DNA from: Dyella amyloliquefaciens
GTDB taxonomy: Bacteria > Pseudomonadota > Gammaproteobacteria > Xanthomonadales > Rhodanobacteraceae
NCBI RefSeq assembly: GCF_004296575.1
Contig: NZ_SAYT01000001.1
Location: forward strand, 588,855 to 652,854
Length of the DNA: 64,000 nt
Direction: 5' to 3'
The position numbers were made by a program, and so were the translations under genes. The notes beneath the pieces are model-generated. The model had not been told where the DNA came from. It saw only the letters and a program-made list of their open reading frames with translations, and searched no databases. Within the stretch, counting starts at the first letter, position 1. Each line of letters starts with the position of its first letter. This document shows positions 1 through 8,711 of this stretch, piece by piece.

Positions 1-2
1 CG

Positions 3-446
3 GCACAGGCCGCCCATCAGGCGCCGCCGGGACTGCCGGCGGGTTTTGGAACCATCATGGCACTCTTCTTGGTGGTGGGCCTTTTCATGATGGGTTTCTA
101 CGCGATCAGCCTGGGCCAGGTCGCGCTGAGCCAGCGCAGCGTGTTCGGCGCCATCGGAGATGGCATGGTGGGCGCCCTGAAGAACCTGCTGCCGTTGCTG
201 GTGTTTTTGGTGAGCAGCGTGCTCGCTTCGATCGTGGTTTTGATCGGTTTCCTGGTCGTGGGTCTGCTGCTGGTTTTTCTGGGCAAGCTACTTACTCCAT
301 GGCTGATCCTCGTGCTGATCGTTCCGCTCTATATCGCATTGTTCCTGGTGATGTTCACGGTGATGTTCGGCGTGATGTATCACCTGTGGCGTGATGTATG
401 TGGCGATGACAGCATGACGGACATGGTCGCTGCGACCGCGGCCTGA
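3..446 (+). CDS. C-terminal part of a multi-pass membrane protein (BPSS1780-like)
   Basis: The frame is open from the left edge, so the start lies outside the window; the ATG at 57 is internal. The visible part holds three strongly hydrophobic segments (starting near bases 57, 195 and 285) separated by a short loop with a GAIGDGMVGALKN stretch, and ends with a WRDV motif and a short polar tail. This pattern resembles the BPSS1780 family of proteobacterial inner-membrane proteins, whose function is unknown. A hairpin with a run of seven T residues follows about 30 bases after the stop. The family call is a recollection of the pattern; the membrane nature is clear. Confidence 0.6.
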   Translation, partial: AQAAHQAPPGLPAGFGTIMALFLVVGLFMMGFYAISLGQVALSQRSVFGAIGDGMVGALKNLLPLLVFLVSSVLASIVVLIGFLVVGLLLVFLGKLLTPWLILVLIVPLYIALFLVMFTVMFGVMYHLWRDVCGDDSMTDMVAATAA

Positions 447-473
447 CCGGCATCAGCCGACAAACCGTCGTTC

Positions 474-527
474 AAACAGGGGCCAGGTTGGACTTTTCAA
501 CGAAGTCGACTCTGGCCCTGTTTTTTT
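474..527 (+). terminator. Rho-independent terminator after the membrane protein gene
   Basis: ACAGGGGCCAG at 476-486 pairs, with one bulged G, with CTGGCCCTGT at 512-521; an inner hairpin (GACTT/AAGTC) sits in the loop and seven T residues follow. The rest of the 447-711 gap shows no further gene. Confidence 0.7.
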
Positions 528-711
528 GGGCAGTGCTTCCATGCGCGCATAGATGCGAAACAAGGGGCAGGCGAATGTTCCAGGGTGGATAGGGGTTTTG
601 CTTCTCCTTTCGATCCGAAATGGAAAGCCTCAAGTGCGCCAGTCCCCGTCCTGGCTCACAATAGTCGCCAACGGGGCGACGCGAGCCTGAGCCCCTTGCA
701 CAGGTAGCCCC

Positions 712-1635
712 ATGATCGTCCGTCCCCACAAAGCCCACTCGGCGCCGACACTGCTGTTGGCGTGGCGCGGATCCATCGTGCCCATCATCTGGCCGAGCGT
801 GCTGTACACCATGCTGCTCTCGCTCGCGGTGGTGGTGGCGGAGCGGAATGGCATCGCCGTGTCGTTCACCCTGAACTCGGCGCCGTTGACGTTGCTTGGC
901 CTGACGCTGGCGATCTTCCTGCAGTTTCGAAACAGCGTGGCTTACCAGCGGTGGTGGGAAGGGCGGACGTTGTGGGGTGATCTCATCATCGCGGTGAGGA
1001 ATATCGCTCGACAGACCGATTCGTACATGCCCAATCTTCCCGCCGATCAGCGGCGCGCGCTGGTCTTTGGCCTGATCGGTTTTGTGCATGCGTTGCGACA
1101 TCGCTTGCGCGGTACGCCTTCCGATGAATCACTGAAGGGTTGGTTGAAGCAGGATGTACTCGATCGAGCGGCGACAGCACCGAACCCGCCGAATCTGATC
1201 CTGGGTTTCCTGGGAAAGGCTTACGTTGATGCGGCGCGCGAAACGGGTCTGGACAGCATCCTGCTGGCCCAGATAGAAAATGAGCTCAGTGCTCTGGGGC
1301 GCGTGCTGGCTGGTTGCGAGCGGCTCAACAACACGCCGATCCCGTTTGCGTACATCCTGCTTCTGCACCGTACGGTGCACGTGTATTGCCTGATGTTGCC
1401 GTTCTGCCTCATTGGTCCGCTGGGTTGGTTCACGCCTGTCGTGGTTGGTGTCATCGCGTATACGTTCTTCGGGCTCGACGCGATCGGTGGGCAGATCGAG
1501 GATCCATTCGATGATCTGCCCAACAGCCTGCCGCTGATGGCCATGAGCAGGAATATCGAGATCGAAATGCTGAGCCTGCTGGGTGAGAGCGAGATCCCTG
1601 CGCCCATCGAGCCGGACAATTTCGTCTTGCTTTGA
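712..1635 (+). CDS. Bestrophin-family anion channel-like membrane protein
   Basis: 307 residues, the usual size for bacterial bestrophins. The family signature is visible near the N-terminus: hydrophobic helices at about residues 20-40 and 60-75, then the FRNSVAYQRWWEGRTLWG block at about 74-91, typical of bestrophin/UPF0187 proteins. Further hydrophobic helices occur around 215-250, followed by a conserved acidic DPFDDLP segment near 264-270. Known members form pentameric chloride or cation channels in the inner membrane; the ion carried here cannot be told. The ATG has an AGG-type ribosome site seven bases upstream. It stands alone between a terminator and an unrelated gene. Confidence 0.85.
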   Translation: MIVRPHKAHSAPTLLLAWRGSIVPIIWPSVLYTMLLSLAVVVAERNGIAVSFTLNSAPLTLLGLTLAIFLQFRNSVAYQRWWEGRTLWGDLIIAVRNIARQTDSYMPNLPADQRRALVFGLIGFVHALRHRLRGTPSDESLKGWLKQDVLDRAATAPNPPNLILGFLGKAYVDAARETGLDSILLAQIENELSALGRVLAGCERLNNTPIPFAYILLLHRTVHVYCLMLPFCLIGPLGWFTPVVVGVIAYTFFGLDAIGGQIEDPFDDLPNSLPLMAMSRNIEIEMLSLLGESEIPAPIEPDNFVLL

Positions 1636-1901
1636 CGCTGAAACGAGGGCGGGAAACCGCTTTCGAGGTCAACAGAATCGGGCCTGGCGCGTTCTACCTC
1701 TCTTCTTCGCAAAAAGGCAGTCTGGCCCTCCCTCCTTTCCTCTCCCTCTTGCCATCGAGCAGGAGCTGCGCGGCACACCCCTTTCTGGGTTGCCGACAAG
1801 GGGAACCCGGAACGAAAGAACCTGTCTACCGTGGCTCGCCTCAACACGCGCCGACGGCAGGCGCCGGTTTCGCAGGGGGTCATGGGTTTGCATGAGGCAG
1901 T

Positions 1902-2975
1902 GTGGTGGAACGTTCTGGGCAGGTCCGACATCGACAGGAAGGCGATAGTGCTCGCGGCCTGGTTTGGCTCGACAGCGAAACGCGCGAGAGCCTGGGTCGC
2001 AGGCGCTGGCGACAGCCGCCGCTGACGCGCCCAGTGCTGGCGCTCGCGCTGGTTTTTGTCTTCGTACTGCATGCCTTGTTTGCGCTGGCGCTGTGGTACG
2101 AGATGCAGCCCCAGTCGCGGCATCCGGAGCTGGCGCAAGTCGATAACGATCGAGCCTTGATCGTGCGTCTGATCGACCACCCCGCCAAGCCACGCGTTGC
2201 GCAGCCGCCCGAGCCTGCTGCGTTGCCCGAGAAGCCGGTAGCGTCGCCGCAAGTGGCGCCCCCGCCGGTGCCGGTGACGCACGAGAAGCCGCGTCATGAC
2301 GCCATGGTCGTGCAGGATCATCAGGCGGCGCCTGCGCCTGCGGCCTCCGCGGCCTCCGCGGCTACGCCGCCCGACATCCATCTGTACGGACTGCACCTGC
2401 CGTCCTCGACGACGCCTGCACCTGCCACGGCAAACACCAAGGCCGAGCCGGCCAAGCCGGCGGATGATCGCCAGATCATGCAGCACGACAGCAACCGCAT
2501 GCAGTACAAGGCCACGCGCTTCGAAAAGTATTTCCCACCGCCGAATGAGACGGCCGGCGGTGCGATGGGGCGCCATATCGGCGATGCGCTCAAGGCGATC
2601 GCCAAGAGCGTGTGCGATCCCGACAAGAAGAGCACGGCCTCCAATCCGTTGTGCGCCGCGCCTCCGCCGCCCGCTTCGCCGATGGATCGCGACGGGCGCC
2701 TCAACCTGCCGCCGGCGCCGCTGGCCAACAATCCGGATGCGCCCAAGGGGCCGTCCATCGAGAGCTGTATCGCCGAGTACAAGTCGGAAAAGCCGCTGTC
2801 GGCTGGCTGCCCCGCGAACACGCCGGATCTCGCTTTCAAGGCGGAGATGCGTGAATGCATCGATCTGTTCCGCGCGGGCAAGCGTCTCAAGTCCTGGTGC
2901 CCGGCCGACACGCCGCAGCGTGCAGCGGCCGAGGCGTCGACGCCGGCAGCCTCGGCGAGCGCGGGTTCGCCCTGA
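1902..2975 (+). CDS. Membrane-anchored proline/alanine-rich protein of unknown function
   Basis: About 357 residues from a GTG start; the start is uncertain because no clear ribosome site is seen and there is no in-frame ATG before the membrane segment. After a basic N-terminus a single hydrophobic helix lies at about residues 45-65, followed by a long Pro/Ala-rich linker (about 95-200) resembling TonB-type periplasmic spacers. The C-terminal part contains several paired cysteines (CDPDKK, NPLCAAP, ESCIAEY, GCPANTPD, ECIDLF, WCPADTPQ), including two near-repeats of a CPA(N/D)TP motif about 35 residues apart. This suggests a periplasmic, disulfide-containing domain attached to the inner membrane. 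I do not recognise the family. The preceding 1636-1901 gap shows nothing definite. Confidence 0.65.
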   Translation: MVERSGQVRHRQEGDSARGLVWLDSETRESLGRRRWRQPPLTRPVLALALVFVFVLHALFALALWYEMQPQSRHPELAQVDNDRALIVRLIDHPAKPRVAQPPEPAALPEKPVASPQVAPPPVPVTHEKPRHDAMVVQDHQAAPAPAASAASAATPPDIHLYGLHLPSSTTPAPATANTKAEPAKPADDRQIMQHDSNRMQYKATRFEKYFPPPNETAGGAMGRHIGDALKAIAKSVCDPDKKSTASNPLCAAPPPPASPMDRDGRLNLPPAPLANNPDAPKGPSIESCIAEYKSEKPLSAGCPANTPDLAFKAEMRECIDLFRAGKRLKSWCPADTPQRAAAEASTPAASASAGSP

Positions 2976-3166
2976 GCACGATCGGCAACACCAGACGGTT
3001 TAGGCACGGGATCAGGCTTGCGTCGTTCGCGTGCGGAAAGGGCCTGACCCGCTGTGGTTAATCAATGTTGTCGCGTCTTCACAGGATCGTAGCGGTTCGC
3101 TCAGCGTTGTCGCCGAACAATGCAGTGGCCCGGCAATGGGCCAGCTACAGCTTCTGGAGAGCGGTC

Positions 3167-3403
3167 ATGACCAGCAAAGACACATTCGGCGGTTCGGACG
3201 CGAAAGCGAAGGGCCGCGGCACAGCGAGCCAGGACGACAAGGCGAAGACGCGCCTTGAGCAACCACACGAGATGGAAGCCGGCTCATCCGTTCACCATGT
3301 CGCCAACCAGGGTGCGCCGGGTGGCACCTGCGATGACGACGGCGACAGCGACAATCAGCAGGATCCCACTCGCCGCGCTTCGCATCACTCTGACCACGAG
3401 TAG
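3167..3403 (+). CDS. Small hydrophilic protein of unknown function
   Basis: 78 residues from an ATG preceded by GGAG seven bases upstream (CTGGAGAGCGGTC). The frame stays open upstream to 3065, but the ribosome site points to this start. The product is very polar (many D, K, H, E, Q), has no hydrophobic segment and looks disordered. It has no recognisable domain, and such low-complexity frames can be spurious in high-G+C DNA, so the call rests mainly on the ribosome site. Confidence 0.4.
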   Translation: MTSKDTFGGSDAKAKGRGTASQDDKAKTRLEQPHEMEAGSSVHHVANQGAPGGTCDDDGDSDNQQDPTRRASHHSDHE

Positions 3404-3602
3404 GGCCTACGGCGGCCGTCCTCCGCGCTCGGAGCCCGCGAGAGCGGGGGCGGGTTTGCCGTCAAGCGGCTAAGTAGGAGCGCCAGCCCGCAGCCCCGGC
3501 ATCACGCCACGAAGGCGGCTCCGTCCGTTATTCACGCCGTCACCCCGTGCCCGGGTTCATGGTTGCGGGCCAGGACAACCCAGGGCCTGAGGGGTGACTC
3601 GC

Positions 3603-4295
3603 ATGGCATCGGAGAGAACGACTGTCCAGGTGACCGTTTCCAGGGACGGTCCGTATCTGGTGGTGGGTGATATCTCGCTGGCGACCCAGACCGTAGTCGC
3701 TGATGGCGAGGGCGGTTCGGAAGACTGGCAGGAAGGGCCGCCCATCGATCACCCGGCAAGCTATGCGCTGTGCCGGTGTGGCATGTCACAGTCGAAGCCG
3801 TTCTGCGATGGCTCGCACAAGAAGGTCGGTTTCGACGGCACCGAGACGGCGAGTCGGCAGCCTTACCTCGATGAGGCGCAGGCCTTGAACGGCCCCGTGC
3901 ATACCCTGACGGACACAGAAAGCCTTTGTGCGTTTGCCCGGTTCTGCGATCCCCATGGGCAGGTCTGGAGCCAGGTGGAAGAGACTGACGATCCGCAGGT
4001 ACGGGCCATGTTCCTCCGTCAGGTGAACCGGTGCCCGTCCGGGCGCCTGGTGGCGTGGGACAGGTCAACGGGGGAGCCCATCGAAGATGCGCTGCCGGTT
4101 TCCATCGGCCTCGTCGAAGATCCGGTGGAAGCATGCAGTGGCCCGCTGTGGCTGCGTGGTGGCATCCCCGTCATTTCTGCCGACGGCTTCCGCTACGAAG
4201 TGCGCAACCGCGTCACGCTGTGCCGATGCGGCCAGTCAAAAAACAAACCCTTCTGCGATGGCACCCATGCGGCGGTCCATTTCAGGGACGATTGA
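3603..4295 (+). CDS. Dual-CDGSH iron-sulfur protein
   Basis: 230 residues. Two CDGSH-type [2Fe-2S] binding motifs are seen: CRCGMSQSKPFCDGSHK at about residues 57-73 and CRCGQSKNKPFCDGTHA at about 207-223. Each has the C-x-C ... C-D-G-(S/T)-H ligand set that gives three-Cys/one-His cluster coordination. Between them lies a segment with further cysteines (LCAFARFCDPHG and NRCPSGRLVAW), which looks like a divergent 4Fe-4S region found in bacterial CDGSH fusions. The protein is probably cytoplasmic, with an electron-transfer or cluster-handling role that cannot be specified. The ATG at 3603 is preferred over GTG 3594 because GAGGGG sits at ideal spacing. Confidence 0.85.
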   Translation: MASERTTVQVTVSRDGPYLVVGDISLATQTVVADGEGGSEDWQEGPPIDHPASYALCRCGMSQSKPFCDGSHKKVGFDGTETASRQPYLDEAQALNGPVHTLTDTESLCAFARFCDPHGQVWSQVEETDDPQVRAMFLRQVNRCPSGRLVAWDRSTGEPIEDALPVSIGLVEDPVEACSGPLWLRGGIPVISADGFRYEVRNRVTLCRCGQSKNKPFCDGTHAAVHFRDD

Positions 4296-4367
4296 GCGGC
4301 TCCGATACACGAAGAAAAGCGCGCTCCAACCGCTGTTTTCCCCAGTGTGCTGACGTGGGTAACTCCT

Positions 4368-4997
4368 ATGGGCCTTTTCAGCTTTGGCGCACCCATTCCG
4401 AAGATGACCGAACGTGCGCGGCAGGATCGCTGCACGGATGAACTCATCGGCATATGCAGAGGCGTGATTGCCGATGGCAGCGTCAACGTGCAGGAGGCAC
4501 GCTTCCTGTTGAACTGGCTGGAACGGCACCGCGAATTTCTCGGTATCTATCCCTTCGACATCCTGCACCGGCGCATCCAGGACGCGATGTTCGACGGCGT
4601 GCTCGACAGTGATGAGGAAAGGGACCTGCTCGACGTGCTCTCACGAACCGTCGGCGGCGAATCCCACGCCGCAGGCAGCTCCACCAGCCTGTCCACGGCG
4701 CTGCCCTTTGACGTGCCGCCTCCTGTCATCACGTTCCCCGGACAGGTCTTTGCCGTGACCGGCATATTCACCTTTGGGCAGCGCACCGCCGTGGTGGAGG
4801 CCATCCAGGGCCGAGGCGGCGTCGTGAAACCAGCCATGTCCAAAAAGGTGCGTTTCCTCGTGGTCGGCGAGATCGGCTCGCGTGACTGGAACCACTCGTC
4901 CTTTGGACGAAAGATCGAAGAGGCCGTTGCGCTAAGGGCTGGCGGTGAAAATCTGTCGATCGTGTCCGAGGAGCTTTGGGCGAAGTCGCTTGGGTAA
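4368..4997 (+). CDS. BRCT-domain protein with TerB-like N-terminal region
   Basis: About 209 residues. The N-terminal half carries an acidic helical motif, IADGSVNVQEARFLLNWL near residues 31-48, with a partner VLDSDEERDLLDVL near 86-99; this spacing resembles TerB-type or tellurite-resistance helical domains. The C-terminal half (about 125-205) reads like a BRCT domain: VFAVTGIFTFGQRTAVVEAI, GGVVKP, VRFLVVGEIGS and a final LSIVSEELWAKSL. BRCT domains bind phosphopeptides or DNA ends, and in bacteria are best known from NAD-dependent DNA ligase. Bacterial stand-alone proteins of this layout are common but uncharacterised. The start is uncertain (4347 GTG is possible) because no strong ribosome site is present. 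Confidence 0.75.
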   Translation: MGLFSFGAPIPKMTERARQDRCTDELIGICRGVIADGSVNVQEARFLLNWLERHREFLGIYPFDILHRRIQDAMFDGVLDSDEERDLLDVLSRTVGGESHAAGSSTSLSTALPFDVPPPVITFPGQVFAVTGIFTFGQRTAVVEAIQGRGGVVKPAMSKKVRFLVVGEIGSRDWNHSSFGRKIEEAVALRAGGENLSIVSEELWAKSLG

Positions 4998-5119
4998 TGG
5001 CACGCTTTGCGGAAGCCAGCGTCGGGTTCACTTTCATCGTCCGGAAGCGAACCGGACACCGGCCATCTCGGACCGAAGCCATGTAACCAAGGCTGCGGGC
5101 GCATCAGCTCGATGCCCGG

Positions 5120-6448
5120 TCAGGGCATGATCGCTGAATGCAGATAATTCGTGCGCCGCACATGCACCCTCACACCCACGACAGGCTCGAAGCCTTGCCC
5201 TTGCTGTCGCCAGAGACCGACCAGCCAGTCGTCGCCGACGCGCCAGCCGAGACCATCGCGGCTGATCTTGCCCAGCAGAAGTTCGCCATGCCAATGCAAG
5301 GGGAAAGTCGGGCCGCTCGAGAAATCCGGATACCCGCTGGTGGCGGTTTGGCCGAACGTGGGAAACGTGCTGTCCTGTGTTTTGAAGGTCGCCTGCATGG
5401 TGCCGAACCTCGACTTCTCCGAGTCGGGTAGCGAGGTACCGATCAACAGCTCCGGAATGCGGCTACGGTCATAACGCGTGACATAGCCGTTGGCGAGCGC
5501 GGTGAGTTCGGCGCAGTCCGGGTTGTTCTTCGCGCAGTAACCTTGCGGGCTCTGCAACTCATAGTCGTAGCGCACCAGCAGTCGCGTCGGTGCGCTCCAC
5601 TTGCCGTCAACCCATGCCTGCGTCTGGATGTTGGAGCTGGTTATCTCGCGCTGGATCGACAACGCCTGCAACTTGCCCTGGAACGCGACGAGGGTTCCCC
5701 AGGTGGTCCAGCAGTTCTGCTGCAGGATCGTCGGCGTTTCCAGGGGCTGGATGGTGCGGTTGCGCCACGTGAAGAGCGACCAGGTGACGCAGTGAAGCGT
5801 CCCCCCTGCCTGGTTCATGCCTCCCGCACCCATGTCCGGAAGCATCGCGAGATTGACTGGTGAAACATCGTCGGTGCTGAAGAGCGTATGGATCACCTGC
5901 GTCAGCGCCTTTCCTGCGTCGACGGGAATCTTCGATCCAACGTTCTTTATATCGGTGTCTTCTTCCGCCGGTGCGACGAACACAGAGCCGTCGCCACCCA
6001 ATGACTTCCACACATCGCTCGAATCGCCGCGATCCGTACTCTTCGACAGCTTGTCCGCAATGCCGGTCAGCAACGGCGAGCTTCCCGGCTCGCTGCGGAA
6101 CACATGGTCGAGATAGGTGATGCGTTCCTGATACAGGTGGACCAGGGGCTTTTCCACCCGGTCTTCCTTGGCTGGAGTCGGGGCGGACTCGGTCAGCGAG
6201 GCGATCAGCTCATTGCGTTCCGCCAGCCAGTGACGCTGGTCGTGCAATAGCTTGTCCTGCGCGACACCGGCGCGCTGCGCGGCTTTCGCATACGCTCGGC
6301 CCATCTGCACATCGAGAGCGGGAAGCGCTTGGCTATGGCAGATGGCAAGGTCGATCGAATTCGTGGCCTTGTCACAGTTGATACCCGACGCCGCTGCCAG
6401 GCCGCTGCCGCTGCAGATCACCAACGCTGCCATCCGTCGAAGCCACAT
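5120..6448 (-). CDS. Secreted protein with an N-terminal LprI-like domain
   Basis: 442 residues from the ATG at 6448, chosen because GAGGG lies eight bases upstream; another ATG is six bases earlier. Residues 1-17 form a signal peptide (MWLRRMAALVICSGSGLAAA). Residues about 20-95 match the lysozyme-inhibitor LprI N-terminal domain (DUF1311): INCDKATNSIDLAICHS with the two cysteines, then LLHDQRHWLAERNEL. The rest of the protein, which includes paired cysteines (CVTWS, QQNCWTTW, GYCAKNNPDCAEL), is not recognised. It is likely periplasmic or outer-surface. It is transcribed towards the BRCT gene and divergently from the SUFU-domain gene. Confidence 0.75.
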   Translation of the reverse strand: MWLRRMAALVICSGSGLAAASGINCDKATNSIDLAICHSQALPALDVQMGRAYAKAAQRAGVAQDKLLHDQRHWLAERNELIASLTESAPTPAKEDRVEKPLVHLYQERITYLDHVFRSEPGSSPLLTGIADKLSKSTDRGDSSDVWKSLGGDGSVFVAPAEEDTDIKNVGSKIPVDAGKALTQVIHTLFSTDDVSPVNLAMLPDMGAGGMNQAGGTLHCVTWSLFTWRNRTIQPLETPTILQQNCWTTWGTLVAFQGKLQALSIQREITSSNIQTQAWVDGKWSAPTRLLVRYDYELQSPQGYCAKNNPDCAELTALANGYVTRYDRSRIPELLIGTSLPDSEKSRFGTMQATFKTQDSTFPTFGQTATSGYPDFSSGPTFPLHWHGELLLGKISRDGLGWRVGDDWLVGLWRQQGQGFEPVVGVRVHVRRTNYLHSAIMP

Positions 6449-6746
6449 AGCCATATCCCTCGTGTGGAAGCGCAAGTGTGGCATCGCGAAAGCAGGGTGG
6501 GGAAGGCGGTGCTGCGCTGGGGTCAGGGCTATTTTGGGCAGTGCGTGTGGCAGTTCTGCGTAGATGGGCAGAGGAGGGCAGCACAAGGACATGATCCACC
6601 TCGTTCTGCAATCGGCACCACCGCCCTCTATTGGCTGGCGTTGCAGGCAAGGTACGATCTGGAGATCCAGTGGCGAAGACGCTGCGTCATGCGTCTGCCG
6701 GTCGAGTAGCGCCAAGACGAAACCCGAACGACTTCAACTCAAGGGA

Positions 6747-7490
6747 ATGAGCGTGAGCATCGAGAAGAAGAATTCTGCCGACCTCGTATCCCTGAGTGGC
6801 AGCCCGATCTATCAACACAGCGAAGAACGCCCGTGGGCCGCACCCGAAGGCGAGGAATTCATCGAGCAGATCTCCGGTCATATCGAAGCCCATCTCGGCC
6901 CGGTGGACACGGTGTTCCATGAGTTCATGTCCGATACCGTCCATGTCGACGTGCATGTGGTCAAGCCGACCGCTGATTTCCCCTATGTTCGACTGGTGAC
7001 CTCGGGGATGAGCGATCTCCCCATGGCCACGCCGGATGATCCGCGGATATCGACTCACCTCGAACTCATGATCACCTTGCCCGCCCACTGGCGGTTGGAC
7101 ATGGAGTCGTTCGAGGATGAGCGGTGGTATTGGCCGATGCGCTTGCTCAAGTATCTGGCCAGATTTCCGCACAAGTACGGAACATGGCTCGGGTGGGGTC
7201 ACACGATTCCGAACGGCGACCCTGCGGAGCCCTACGCGCAGGGCATGAAGTTCAATGGTGCCATCCTGTTGCCCTCCGTCAACGTGCCCGAAGCGTTTCA
7301 TTCGCTGGTGATCGAAGGCGTCAAGACAGTTTCCTTCTATGCCGTCGTACCGCTTTATCAGGCCGAAATGGACCTTAAGCTCCGTTCGGGTTCGGACGAA
7401 TTGCTCAAGAGATTCGACAAGAGGAATGTCTCGGACATCGTCGATCTGGGCCGCCCCAATGTGGCCGTGAAGCGCTTCGGTCTCTGGTAA
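6747..7490 (+). CDS. Suppressor-of-fused (SUFU) domain protein
   Basis: 247 residues. Recognisable SUFU-family features include VHVDVHVVKPTADFPYVRLVTSGMSD in the first third, the ELMITLPAHW strand (about residues 115-124), the RLLKYLARFPHKYGTWLGWGHTIPNG region (about 138-163) and the VSFYAVVPLYQAEMDLKL block near 195-212. Bacterial SUFU proteins are often immunity proteins of polymorphic toxins, but many are stand-alone. No toxin gene is adjacent here. AAGGGA is too close to ATG 6747 and fits GTG 6753 better, so the first two residues may be absent. Confidence 0.8.
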   Translation: MSVSIEKKNSADLVSLSGSPIYQHSEERPWAAPEGEEFIEQISGHIEAHLGPVDTVFHEFMSDTVHVDVHVVKPTADFPYVRLVTSGMSDLPMATPDDPRISTHLELMITLPAHWRLDMESFEDERWYWPMRLLKYLARFPHKYGTWLGWGHTIPNGDPAEPYAQGMKFNGAILLPSVNVPEAFHSLVIEGVKTVSFYAVVPLYQAEMDLKLRSGSDELLKRFDKRNVSDIVDLGRPNVAVKRFGLW

Positions 7491-7755
7491 AGGTTCCAAG
7501 GGACGAATCACCCTGAAGACGCGGCGCCAGGCCCGAGCCGGGCCTGAGGGCGGAGTACTGGAAGGTCCCCCGGCACTTCTTCACGGCAGCACGAGAGTCG
7601 CCGGGGGAGAATCCCGCGGCCAGCACACCCGCCCAGGGCGGAAACAAGGCCGGGTCGGCGGCAAGGCGGTCACGGCTGCATGTCCGTGCTTCACCCGACA
7701 TGACCGACGCGGCCGGTTCCCATGGGGCGTAGTTGAGCGTCGTTGGGGGAAGGTC
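7491..7755. other. Intergenic region with two hairpins
   Basis: A 7-bp hairpin (CAGGCCC/GGGCCTG, 7528-7546) follows the SUFU gene without a T run, and TCCCCCGGC/GCCGGGGGA arms lie at 7567-7608. No gene is seen. The first hairpin may terminate the SUFU transcript. Confidence 0.35.
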
Positions 7756-8556
7756 ATGCAGACATCGAAACGGCATGTGGCAGGTATCGCTGCAGTGGTG
7801 GTCACGTTGGCGTCGGTGGGCGCCTTGGCGTTGCCTTTGGCAGCAGATAACGAGGCCACGCCACCGCATTGGTCGTACTCGGGCGAATCGGGGCCGGCCC
7901 ACTGGTCGACCCTGGACGCGAAATTCGCCGCCTGTGGCAACGGCATGGCGCAGTCGCCTATCGATCTGGAGTCGCACGATGCGAAGCCGGGCAAGGCCGG
8001 CGAGTTCCATATCGACTACGAGAAGGGCGACGTGGCGCTGGTGAACAACGGCCACACGGTGCAGGCCAATGTCGCCGATGCCAAGGACACCGTGGTGTTC
8101 GACGGCGATACCTATCACCTGGCCCAGTTCCACTTCCACTCGCCCAGCGAACACACGACGGACCAGAAGCGGTTTCCGTTGGAGATCCACTTCGTCAATC
8201 AGGATGGCGCCAAGCACATCCTGGTCGTGGGCGTGATGGTCAAGCTGGGTGACGAGAACCCGACTCTCGCACCTGTCTTTCGCAGTCTCCCGCCCGCATC
8301 GAGTCGCGCGTCGGTCACCGCCGCGGCCCCCATTCCGGTGGACCTCGCCTCCGTGCTCCCCAAGAACCACGAGGCCTATGTCTACAACGGCTCGCTCACC
8401 ACGCCGCCGTGCACGGAGGGCGTGCGCTGGGTCGTGCTGTCACATCCCATCGAGATGTCCAAGGATCAGGTTGCGTCGTTCTCCAGGATGTTCCCGGACA
8501 ACCACCGGCCCCTGCAGAAGGTCAATGGCCGGGAGATTGACGACGACACGGATTGA
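7756..8556 (+). CDS. Periplasmic alpha-class carbonic anhydrase
   Basis: 266 residues, typical for bacterial alpha-carbonic anhydrases, which interconvert CO2 and bicarbonate in the periplasm. A signal peptide covers about residues 1-30. The HWSYSGESGPAHW start of the mature enzyme, QSPIDL (about 66-71), and the zinc ligands His126 and His128 in QFHFHSPSEH plus His145 in PLEIHFV are all present. So is the substrate-pocket segment SLTTPPCTEGVRW. Cys60 and the Cys in TPPC are placed for the family's conserved disulfide. GGGGAAGG precedes the ATG. A 9-bp hairpin follows the gene. Confidence 0.95.
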   Translation: MQTSKRHVAGIAAVVVTLASVGALALPLAADNEATPPHWSYSGESGPAHWSTLDAKFAACGNGMAQSPIDLESHDAKPGKAGEFHIDYEKGDVALVNNGHTVQANVADAKDTVVFDGDTYHLAQFHFHSPSEHTTDQKRFPLEIHFVNQDGAKHILVVGVMVKLGDENPTLAPVFRSLPPASSRASVTAAAPIPVDLASVLPKNHEAYVYNGSLTTPPCTEGVRWVVLSHPIEMSKDQVASFSRMFPDNHRPLQKVNGREIDDDTD

Positions 8557-8576
8557 AGGCCTGCGGCCGCCGCGGA

Positions 8577-8607
8577 GCGAGCGCCTGGGCATGGCCTGGG
8601 CGCTCGC
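8577..8607 (+). terminator. Hairpin after carbonic anhydrase gene
   Basis: GCGAGCGCC at 8577-8585 pairs perfectly with GGCGCTCGC at 8599-8607, with a 13-base loop and only a short TTC after it, so termination is plausible rather than certain. Confidence 0.4.
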
Positions 8608-8711
8608 TTCGTGAGCGCTTCACGCCGGGCATCGGTGGCCAAAGTGGCGGAGACGCTTTGCAAGGCGCTCACCAGGGGCGATCATGCCGTTTCGACTCCA
8701 GGTAGCACGCC

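Noticed and set aside
1221..2576. 451-codon minus-strand frame overlapping bestrophin and the proline-rich gene
   Set aside because: Arg-rich low complexity opposite two better-supported genes, with no ribosome site.
3474..3500. Half of a GTAGGAGCGC palindrome
   Set aside because: Only one short arm resembles the REP-like element and no partner arm was found nearby.
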